Shown in pieces: positions 7,301-13,897 of a stretch of DNA of 19,184 nucleotides; within the stretch, counting starts at the first letter, position 1, and every line of letters starts with the position of its first letter. A program made the position numbers and the translations under genes. The stretch comes from Chloroflexota bacterium. Its GTDB lineage: Bacteria; Chloroflexota; UBA5177; JANWHV01. The stretch is from positions 1 to 19,184 of the forward strand of contig JAICHN010000045.1 of assembly GCA_025924845.1 (NCBI GenBank), given 5' to 3'. Under the pieces are notes generated by a model. That model worked only from the letters and a program-made list of their open reading frames with translations. It was not told the origin of the DNA and did not search any database.

Positions 7301-8118
7301 CCGATTTGCTTCCGCGACGCGCGGGTGGCCGATACCGCGCCCTTTTTCGCACCTGCCTGGTCGAGAGTCTGACCTACCGCTCGCAAAACGCGGTGTGGGT
7401 GGTGCAGGGAGTCCTGCCGCCGCTGTTCGCGATCATCGCCTGGCTGGCCATCTATGGCGATCGTCGCCAGGTTGGAAGTTTTACTCGGAGCGACATGATC
7501 ACCTATTACCTGGTGATTTCCGTCGCCTGGTATGTCATTGGGGGGCGGATCAATGCGCAGATCGCCAGGGCGATCAAAGATGGCACGCTGGCCCATCAGC
7601 TGCTCAAGCCCTACACCGCCCTTGCCTCACAGGTCCTGGAAGAGCAATGCTGGAAGTTGGTCAGCCTGACATTGGCCCTGCCGCTCTACCTCGTGCTGGT
7701 CCTCTACTTCCGCCACGACCTGCACCTCACGCTCAGCCTGCCGCGCCTGGCTCTAGCCCTGGTCTCAACGCTGGCGAGCGCCGTGATCTTCATTATTCTG
7801 GAGATCATCCTGGGTATTCTGGCCTTCTGGACCACCAATACGCGGAATTTCTTTGAGGTGTATGACTTGCTGCTGATCCTGGCCTCGGGTGAGTTGGTGC
7901 CCATCTCGCTGTTCCCCAGCCCCCTAGGTAGCGCCCTCAACGCCCTACCCTTCCGCTACACCTTCTCTTTCCCCGTGGAAATCTTCCTGGGCAAGCTGGA
8001 TCCCGCGCAAACCGCCTGGGGATTACTCGCGCAACTCGCTTGGCTGGCTATATTATTCGCCCTGGCCCGCCTGCTCTGGATGCGCGGTCTACGGCGGTAT
8101 AGCGCGGCGGGAATGTGA
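7297..8118 (+). CDS. ABC-2 exporter permease (ABC2_membrane_6/DUF990), first subunit
   Basis: 273 residues from ATG 7297, whose first bases overlap the ATPase stop. The frame is open further upstream, back to 6976, but that part only shadows the ATPase gene. About six membrane segments are visible: near 36-54, 68-83, 121-138, 150-178, 187-206 and 242-262. A cytoplasmic motif IKDGTLAHQLLKPY (93-106) and a late SGELVPISLFP...LPFRYTFSFPVEI region are hallmarks of the DUF990 permease family. The equivalent motif occurs in the next gene, so the two proteins probably form a heterodimeric channel with two copies of the ATPase. It is the middle gene of a three-gene operon. Confidence 0.9.
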   Translation: MTDLLPRRAGGRYRALFRTCLVESLTYRSQNAVWVVQGVLPPLFAIIAWLAIYGDRRQVGSFTRSDMITYYLVISVAWYVIGGRINAQIARAIKDGTLAHQLLKPYTALASQVLEEQCWKLVSLTLALPLYLVLVLYFRHDLHLTLSLPRLALALVSTLASAVIFIILEIILGILAFWTTNTRNFFEVYDLLLILASGELVPISLFPSPLGSALNALPFRYTFSFPVEIFLGKLDPAQTAWGLLAQLAWLAILFALARLLWMRGLRRYSAAGM

Positions 8119-8129
8119 GGGTTTACTCG

Positions 8130-8936
8130 ATGAAGGCGTTAGCCGTCATTCGCCGCTACGCCCGCCTCTGGCGCTATTTGGCCCGCCGCTCCATGATGAC
8201 CCAGCTGACCTACCGGGGTGACTTCCTCATGGGATTGGCGCGGAACGCCGCCACGGTTGCCCTGGCCCTGGTCTTTTACCAGGTACTATTCCGCCAAACA
8301 AACCACATCGCGGGCTGGAACGAACCGGCGTTGCTGATGCTGTACGGCACCTTCCGCCTGGTAAAGGGCATTCTGTATTTCTTCGCGGAAGATACGATCA
8401 CGGCGATTCCCGAGGCGGTGCGTCGAGGCGAACTTGATTTCCTGTTGCTCAAACCGGTCAGCGCCCGCTTCCTGCTCACCTGCGCCCAGGTCAACCTCGG
8501 CGCCGTCTTTAACACGGCGATCGGGGTGGGTCTCGTACTCTATGGGCTGCACGCGAACGCCACGCCGCTCACGGCGGGCATGGTGGCCGGCTATATGGGG
8601 CTGGTCCTGTGCGCCGTGGTTATCTTCTACAACATCCTGTTCATGGTGATGACCGTGGCGTTCTGGGCGATCAAAGTGGACGGCCTTCAGTATCTTTTCG
8701 ACGAACTGCTGAACATGGCCGGCCTCCCCAGCGCGGCCTATCGAGGCGCCCTGGGCGTCCTGTTCTCCTACGTGTTGCCGGTAGGACTGGCCGCGAGCGT
8801 CCCCGCCGGCGTATTGGCGGGACACGCCGCACCCCTGCTGTATCTCTATGCGCCGATCTTCGCCGTCGCCGGCTGCATCGCCTCGGCCCGGCTCTGGAGG
8901 TTGGCAGTGGCGGGTTATACCAGCGCCGGGGGATGA
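8130..8936 (+). CDS. ABC-2 exporter permease (ABC2_membrane_6/DUF990), second subunit
   Basis: 268 residues from ATG 8130, which has GAGGG at 8-base spacing. GTG 8115, overlapping the previous stop as GTGA, is an alternative that adds five residues. About six hydrophobic segments are visible: near 33-54, 66-84, 117-140, 149-181, 205-226 and 235-252. The motif VRRGELDFLLLKPV (97-110) matches the IKDGTLAHQLLKPY motif of the first permease at the same relative place, showing they are paralogous half-channels. Together with the upstream ATPase this completes one exporter of the type used for drugs, viologens or small lipophilic compounds in other bacteria. The cargo here is unknown. Confidence 0.88.
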   Translation: MKALAVIRRYARLWRYLARRSMMTQLTYRGDFLMGLARNAATVALALVFYQVLFRQTNHIAGWNEPALLMLYGTFRLVKGILYFFAEDTITAIPEAVRRGELDFLLLKPVSARFLLTCAQVNLGAVFNTAIGVGLVLYGLHANATPLTAGMVAGYMGLVLCAVVIFYNILFMVMTVAFWAIKVDGLQYLFDELLNMAGLPSAAYRGALGVLFSYVLPVGLAASVPAGVLAGHAAPLLYLYAPIFAVAGCIASARLWRLAVAGYTSAGG

Positions 8937-9002
8937 AGCGTGTATGATAGTAGAGAGTAGGGTCAAGGCAGGAAGATCCAGTATCATCATGGAGGTAGAG
9001 TG

Positions 9003-9614
9003 ATGAGCACCGCGCGCGCGCTGCCGTCGCCGTCACTTGCTCCCTGGGGGGAGCTGGTACCGGGGGCACGTGCCATGACGGTCGAGGATCTGTTGGCGCG
9101 CCCCGAAGATGGGTATCGCTACGAGCTGGTGGAGGGAGTGCTGGTCCGCGTGGCAGGAAGCAGGCCCAAAGCGGGACGCGTCACGCGCCGCCTCTATCAC
9201 CAATTGGACGAGTTTGTGCGTGAGCGCGGTCTTGGCACGGTTACCCTGCCCGATGAAGTGTACGACTTCGAGCGCACGGGCCAGCCCAACACCGGACTCC
9301 TCCCCGACATCGGCTTCTATTACGCGTTTCGGGAGGCCCTTATAGAGGATGATCGGCCCTATCCATTCGCGCCCGACCTGGCGATCGAGGTTACTTCGCC
9401 GCTTCAGAAGCCTGAGGCCATGGCGGCAAAGGCGCGCCGCTACCTACGCGGGGGAACTGCGTTAGTGTGGATCGTGTGGATTGAGGAGCAATCGGTGGAT
9501 ATCTGGCGTCCGGGTGACGATCGTCCCTCTTCCACGCTCACCGGGGGCGATCAGCTCGACGGCGAACAGGTACTGTCCGGCTTCGCGTGTCCCGTCGCAG
9601 TCATCCTCGGCTAA
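9003..9614 (+). CDS. Uma2-family (DUF820) putative restriction-like endonuclease
   Basis: 203 residues from ATG 9003; GGAGG lies 7 bases upstream, while GTG 9000 is only 4 bases from it. The Uma2 family has a PD-(D/E)XK nuclease fold. Visible family features are MTVEDLLARPED (25-36), YELVEG (40-45), LLPDIGF with Asp102, APDLAIEVTSP with Glu129, Lys143 in KARRYLRGG, and ALVWIVWI near 153-160; Asp102, Glu129 and Lys143 are the likely catalytic set. Length is normal for the family. These proteins are very numerous in cyanobacteria and Chloroflexota, and their biological role is not established. The gene begins 66 bases after the exporter operon and its 3' end overlaps the convergent truncated Uma2 gene by 14 bases. 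Confidence 0.88.
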   Translation: MSTARALPSPSLAPWGELVPGARAMTVEDLLARPEDGYRYELVEGVLVRVAGSRPKAGRVTRRLYHQLDEFVRERGLGTVTLPDEVYDFERTGQPNTGLLPDIGFYYAFREALIEDDRPYPFAPDLAIEVTSPLQKPEAMAAKARRYLRGGTALVWIVWIEEQSVDIWRPGDDRPSSTLTGGDQLDGEQVLSGFACPVAVILG

Positions 9615-9873
9615 CGCGATCCAGCGACGTGCCCCTGTAGAGGCGGGACATCGGAAAGGTCAGACCCACGCTCGTCAGAACAACCTCGGAGCCGGGGCCG
9701 TGGACGCGAGTCTCCCAGGCACCGTCGTCCGTGCGGGCCCGCACCTCGACCCGCACCTCACGGGTAGCAATCAGCATGTACTCCTCGAGGGTTGGGCAGC
9801 CCTGGTACAGCGAGAATTTGCCTGCCCGATCGTACTCCTCGGTTGGCCTTGAGAGCACCTCGGCAACCATCAT
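9601..9873 (-). pseudogene. C-terminal half of a second Uma2-family gene (truncated)
   Basis: The frame from ATG 9873 encodes 90 residues that align by eye with the second half of Uma2 proteins: VAEVLSRPTEEYDRAGKF, then a PTLEEYMLIA strand, VRVEVRARTDDGAWE, and the final VGLTFPMSRLYRG. Family members are about 185-200 residues; here the whole N-terminal half, including the PD-x motif, is absent. The break falls right before the EVLS motif, and the methyltransferase fusion gene ends at 9926, only 52 bases upstream, so there is no room for the missing part. It belongs to a different Uma2 subtype (YDRAGKF) from the intact neighbour. GGGAG lies 4 bases before ATG 9873 and 7 before ATG 9870, so a short protein could still be made. 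Relic is the better reading. Confidence 0.7.
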
Positions 9874-9925
9874 ATAACTCCCTTCGGCGGTAGGTCTTGC
9901 CCCCAATGTAGCACGGCGCCGTACA

Positions 9926-11617
9926 CTAACCGCCCTTCTCGATCAACGCAATGTACCCGCCCGCCGCCGTCTCGGCGTCCAGGTACTGGGTGACACGCCA
10001 ACCCGTCCCTTCCAGGAGATGCTCCAACTCCGCTTTAGACACGAACAGGTATTCGAACCACGGCGTCGCATACTGTTTGTAGCGAATGCGCAGCCGCAAC
10101 TGCCCCGGCAGCCGACCGGCTCGCACATTCGCCTCCTGATAGGCCACCTGAACGGGGTCGCTCACCGAAGCCGGATCGCAGCTCTCCGCGATGATTCGGG
10201 CACCCGCGCCGCCGACCTCGGCGAGCCGCGCCAACAGCAGACGTGCTCCAGCCGCGCTGCCCATCAGGCCGAAGTTGGCGCCCAGGAGGAGTATCGTATC
10301 CCAAAGGCCGAGGCTTGGATCGATACGAGCGATATCGAGAACCCGCGCCTCACGGAGGCCGCGCTCACGGCATACCGCCACGGCGCACGGTGATACGTCA
10401 ATGCCCAGTACCTCGTGCCCGTGCTCCTGTAGGTGGAGGGCGTGCCGCCCGGCTCCGCAACCGATATCCAGCACGCGACCGCGCGCCCAGTCCATGGCTG
10501 CCCGCTCGTGGGCGGGCCATGCGTCATAGGGAGCAAAGTACCGGCTGGGACTTCCCGCCATGCCGACAATCCCATTATCGCGTTCGACCAGTTCGATCCC
10601 CTCGCCGCCACGAAGGTAGTCGTCAAGCAATCGACCAAAGGCATCTTGGTCGTCGGTCAGGTCGTCCATTACGCTCCCCACGATCAGGCGGTCGCCGGCC
10701 GGACTATCCGCGCTCAGCATATCCGGAATAGGGCAGGATCGCTGCTTCAGATCGCTCCGCAACCGCCGGACACCGCGCCGGATATGCTCGGGCAGGCCCG
10801 CCTCCACCCCGTAACGTACCTCATGCAACGGCCATAGCCAGGTGTAGAACCGCATGCGTTCGGCGAATCCCCCGTCGACCGGGCCCTGATAGGCATTCGC
10901 TACGCCCCCGCCAAGGGCGGTCAGGCCGATGAAGTCGAACGCCGGGTCGCCGATGCTCATATCCTCGAAGTCAATGACGCCGCTCAGCCTGCCGGTATGC
11001 GGGTCGATCAGCACATGCTCCTCACTCAGATCTCGATGAAGCAGAACGGGAGTGAAGGTGAAGTATCGATCATCCTGCAAGAATCGCGCCACGATCGAAT
11101 CCACGCGCGCCTGTTCATCGTTCGTAAGATATGGCGCGCTGAGCCGGCGTGTCTCCTCATACCAGCGCGCATATTCCGCCCGCCAGTCCTCCGCCGTCCC
11201 TCCCGGCACACCCAAGGCGATCGCTGAACTGAGCGGAAAGCTATGGAGGGCTGTGAGGAAGGCGCCCATAACACCGGCCACCGAGGGGAGATTTAGCCCA
11301 CTCGGCGCTTGGTTCAGGGGGGTGCCGGGTACGAGGGTATAGCCCACGAAGGCAAAGGGGTACGCGCTGATGCCCCGTGGCGCGGCGTAACGAAAATCCG
11401 GCACCGCGGTCGGCAGGCCACGCCGCAGCACAGGCAGGACCGCGATCTCCCGTAGGGTCGACGCCGCGACCCGAGCGTTCTTGGGGAAACGAAATACCAG
11501 TTTCCCGTTGATCAGCCAGGTAATATTCGCCCAACCAGCGCCGAACGGGAGGATTGTATTGATTGAAAGCTCGGGAAAAGCCGCCGTGATCGCTATAGAG
11601 GCTTCATGAGCATTCAT
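9926..11617 (-). CDS. Fusion of APH-like kinase and class I SAM methyltransferase
   Basis: 563 residues from ATG 11617; GTG 11653 would add 12. The N-terminal part (about 10-295) is an aminoglycoside-phosphotransferase/choline-kinase-like fold: FGAGWANITWLINGKLVFRFPK at the nucleotide lobe, catalytic loop LLHRDLSEEHVL (HRD at 194-196) and metal-binding GVIDFEDMSIGDPAFD (Asp216). The C-terminal part (about 317-563) is a class I methyltransferase with SAM-binding motif I VLDIGCGAG (382-390) and the acidic end of strand 2 at Asp407 (EVLGIDVSP). Its start (MDDLTDDQDAFG) resembles the N-terminus of standalone methyltransferases, and an internal ATG at 10669 is preceded by GGGGAG at 4-base spacing. 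Both active sites look intact, so it may modify one substrate twice or join two unrelated reactions. Antibiotic resistance cannot be concluded, since APH-fold kinases have many substrates. It lies 155 bases after the thiolase gene on the same strand. Confidence 0.88.
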   Translation of the reverse strand: MNAHEASIAITAAFPELSINTILPFGAGWANITWLINGKLVFRFPKNARVAASTLREIAVLPVLRRGLPTAVPDFRYAAPRGISAYPFAFVGYTLVPGTPLNQAPSGLNLPSVAGVMGAFLTALHSFPLSSAIALGVPGGTAEDWRAEYARWYEETRRLSAPYLTNDEQARVDSIVARFLQDDRYFTFTPVLLHRDLSEEHVLIDPHTGRLSGVIDFEDMSIGDPAFDFIGLTALGGGVANAYQGPVDGGFAERMRFYTWLWPLHEVRYGVEAGLPEHIRRGVRRLRSDLKQRSCPIPDMLSADSPAGDRLIVGSVMDDLTDDQDAFGRLLDDYLRGGEGIELVERDNGIVGMAGSPSRYFAPYDAWPAHERAAMDWARGRVLDIGCGAGRHALHLQEHGHEVLGIDVSPCAVAVCRERGLREARVLDIARIDPSLGLWDTILLLGANFGLMGSAAGARLLLARLAEVGGAGARIIAESCDPASVSDPVQVAYQEANVRAGRLPGQLRLRIRYKQYATPWFEYLFVSKAELEHLLEGTGWRVTQYLDAETAAGGYIALIEKGG

Positions 11618-11772
11618 CACTCTATCTGGAATAGACGATATTGATGTTCTCACCCATCATTGTGGTTTCGCTGCGCGAACCAAATAGTGCTCGATCCCCG
11701 CTTCTCCCCTATTGGTTAGCAGCCGCCCTGGGTTCATTCTTGGTTGAGTAGAATGGTCCGAACCTGGGTGCG
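11618..11772 (-). other. Spacer between thiolase and kinase-methyltransferase genes
   Basis: No gene is seen in these 155 bases. AACCAAATAG (11678-11687) and CTATTGGTT (11709-11717) can pair with one bulged base to form a stem of about nine pairs. No T-run follows on the minus strand, so it is not a clear terminator. A 12-codon open frame just ahead of the fusion gene is too short to judge. Confidence 0.3.
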
Positions 11773-12954
11773 TCATGGCCGCTCGAATACCGCCGCCATG
11801 CCTTGACCGCCACCGATGCACATGGTTACCAGGCCGTAGCGACCGCCCCGGCGAGCCAGCTCGTGCTGCACCTTGATCGCCAAAATTGCCCCCGTGGCCC
11901 CGATCGGATGGCCCAGGGCGATGGCGCCTCCATTCACATTTACCCGCGCCGGATCCATGCCGGTCTCGCGGATCACCGCCACGGCCTGAGCGGCGAACGC
12001 CTCGTTCAGCTCGACCAGGTCAATCTCCTCCAGGCTCAGGCCCAGACGGTCAAGCACCTTGCCCACTGCGGGAACCGGTCCCACCCCCATTACCTCCGGC
12101 GCTACGCCCGCCACCGCGCAATCGAGAAAGCGCAGGACGGGAGCGAGGCCCCGACGCTGTGCCTCGCTCTCGCGCATCAGCACCAGGGCGGCCGCCGCGT
12201 CGTTGATGCCGGAGGCGTTCCCCGCCGTAACCGTGCCGTCCTCGCGGAAGACAGGTCTGAGCTTGGTCAGCGCTTCAAGGGAAGAGTTTGGACGCGGATG
12301 CTCGTCAAGGGTGATTTCTACGTCCTCCTTGCCCTTGCGCACTGTGACGGGCACGATCTCATCCCGAAAATAGCCCGCCGCAATCGCCGCCACCGCCCGT
12401 TGTTGACTCTCCAGGGCGAAGGCATCCTGATCGGCGCGCGAGATGCCGTGACGTTCGGCCACGATTTCCGCCGTACAACCCATCTGGTAGCGGCCAAAGG
12501 GGTCGGTGAGCAACGACAGTGTACCGTCCAGCAGGGTGCGATGTCCGAGGGTTTGCCCGTCGCGGGCCGAGAAATCGAGGAACGGCTGCATGCTCATGTT
12601 TTCGTCGCCGCCCGCCACCACGATCGCCGCATGCCCGGTTTGCAGGATCTGAGCGGCGGTCCAGATTGCCTGCATCCCAGAGGAACAGAGACGGTTCACC
12701 GTTTGAGCGGTGGAGGTGACGGGAAGTCCCGCCGCCAAGGCGCAGCGGCGGGCGTTGTAGGCGTCGGGACCGACCTGCCCTACCTGACCCATGACCACTT
12801 CATCCACCGCTGCCGCATCCACGTCGGCACGGGCCAGGGCGGCCCGAATCGCCGCCGCGCCAAGTTCGTAAGCGGGAGTGTGGGCGAAGGCGCCGCCAAA
12901 CCGGCCAATTGCCGTACGGGCACTGCCCACGATCACGATCGGATCGGACGTCAT
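11773..12954 (-). CDS. Acetyl-CoA acetyltransferase (thiolase)
   Basis: 393 residues, the usual thiolase length. It joins two acetyl-CoA to acetoacetyl-CoA, or runs the reverse reaction on 3-ketoacyl-CoA, in the cytoplasm. The active site is complete: nucleophile Cys90 in [15 protein letters not shown] at 317-320, His349 in [15 protein letters not shown], and Cys379 in MCIGGGQG. The N-terminus ([18 protein letters not shown]) is typical of the PhaA/AtoB acetyl-CoA acetyltransferase branch, although a beta-ketothiolase of fatty acid degradation is hard to exclude. The ATG overlaps the stop of the upstream GNAT gene by 4 bases (ATGA), which implies coupled translation. No other beta-oxidation or polyhydroxybutyrate gene is nearby. 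Confidence 0.93.
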   Translation of the reverse strand: MTSDPIVIVGSARTAIGRFGGAFAHTPAYELGAAAIRAALARADVDAAAVDEVVMGQVGQVGPDAYNARRCALAAGLPVTSTAQTVNRLCSSGMQAIWTAAQILQTGHAAIVVAGGDENMSMQPFLDFSARDGQTLGHRTLLDGTLSLLTDPFGRYQMGCTAEIVAERHGISRADQDAFALESQQRAVAAIAAGYFRDEIVPVTVRKGKEDVEITLDEHPRPNSSLEALTKLRPVFREDGTVTAGNASGINDAAAALVLMRESEAQRRGLAPVLRFLDCAVAGVAPEVMGVGPVPAVGKVLDRLGLSLEEIDLVELNEAFAAQAVAVIRETGMDPARVNVNGGAIALGHPIGATGAILAIKVQHELARRGGRYGLVTMCIGGGQGMAAVFERP

Positions 12955-13805
12955 CGCCGTTTCTCCTTGTCGATAGCGGTTATCGGGTATATATCCTTCG
13001 TGCCGCCCACGACCGGGCGCGCCCTCGTGGCCGGTGTTTCCGCCACAAACTCACGTATGCCTACCGCATGGACCAGGCCGCAACGCTCTGCTACACGACG
13101 CGAGGCCATGTTCCCCGTCCGGCTGCGATACAGCGCACGCCGGCCACGCGCACTGATTGCCCGCATGGCGGTCAGGGTCATGGCCTGGGCCAGACCCCGC
13201 CCCCGCCAGGCCGGCGCGGTGTATACATGACTGATCTCTTCCACTGAGCCAATCGGCAAGCCGAACGCGGCATGGGCGACCAGAACCTCGTCCTTGACGA
13301 CGCCCACCACTTCGCCGCCCCGCCTCAAATGCTCGGCCAGCACGACCAGGTTCCAGGAGGCCGATTGGGCACGCAACGCTTCGATTGTTTCCAGCGTGAG
13401 GAATCGCACACGCCCTTCAAGATCGCGCACGGGCAGGCCGGCTTCGCCGGCAAACACTTCCACGCCGTGGCGCGGACGCCATGGGCCAGTCTCCCGCGCC
13501 AGTGCCGCCTCCAGCCAGGCTCGATGCACGGCTACATGGCGAAGCGGCCGGCGTAGCGTAGCGAGCAGACGGCGCAAGGCGACCGGGCCAATTGCCTCGA
13601 GATGCACCGGAGCCGGCTCACCGCCCATGGCCGGCCCCTGGATGGCCACCCCCACCAGCGCCTCCCCGCTCTCGGCCATGCCCACGACTGAAGCGCCGCC
13701 ATGGAGGAGAGCGTGGGCGGCCGTATAGTTCAGCACGGGATCGCGTTCCAGAAAGCGCAAGGCGCGGTCGATTCGTCGGGAAGAGGAGGGTAGGGAACTC
13801 ACCAT
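12951..13805 (-). CDS. GNAT-family N-acetyltransferase
   Basis: 284 residues from ATG 13805, which has GGAAGG about 10 bases upstream; the frame extends to ATG 13868, but the extra 21 residues (Ser/Thr-rich) look unlike a domain start. The C-terminal GNAT fold is visible: acetyl-CoA binding motif [18 protein letters not shown] with the RGRG loop at 201-204, and motif [17 protein letters not shown] around 229-244. The N-terminal 140 residues form a second, degenerate GNAT-like or family-specific lobe ([20 protein letters not shown]), as in two-lobed acetyltransferases. The acceptor is unknown. The stop overlaps the thiolase start, so the two are co-translated, but a metabolic link between them is not evident. 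Confidence 0.85.
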   Translation of the reverse strand: MVSSLPSSSRRIDRALRFLERDPVLNYTAAHALLHGGASVVGMAESGEALVGVAIQGPAMGGEPAPVHLEAIGPVALRRLLATLRRPLRHVAVHRAWLEAALARETGPWRPRHGVEVFAGEAGLPVRDLEGRVRFLTLETIEALRAQSASWNLVVLAEHLRRGGEVVGVVKDEVLVAHAAFGLPIGSVEEISHVYTAPAWRGRGLAQAMTLTAMRAISARGRRALYRSRTGNMASRRVAERCGLVHAVGIREFVAETPATRARPVVGGTKDIYPITAIDKEKRR

Positions 13806-13897
13806 GGTCGTGTTGCCTTCCGAACAGCCGAGGTCAGTAGAGGTCTGCGATACGCGGCACGAATCCATGGTACGGCAAATCCTCTATGCCGAAGGGC

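Noticed and set aside
8941..9002. Possible separate promoter for the Uma2 gene (TATGAT at 8943-8948)
   Set aside because: No acceptable -35 at the right distance, and the match alone is too common.
9926..11617. Aminoglycoside resistance gene
   Set aside because: APH-fold kinases phosphorylate many substrates, and the fusion and sequence give no link to a characterised resistance enzyme.
11803..13230. 475-codon open frame on the plus strand
   Set aside because: It runs antisense to the thiolase and GNAT genes, both of which have complete family motifs; the plus-strand product has no recognisable domain.
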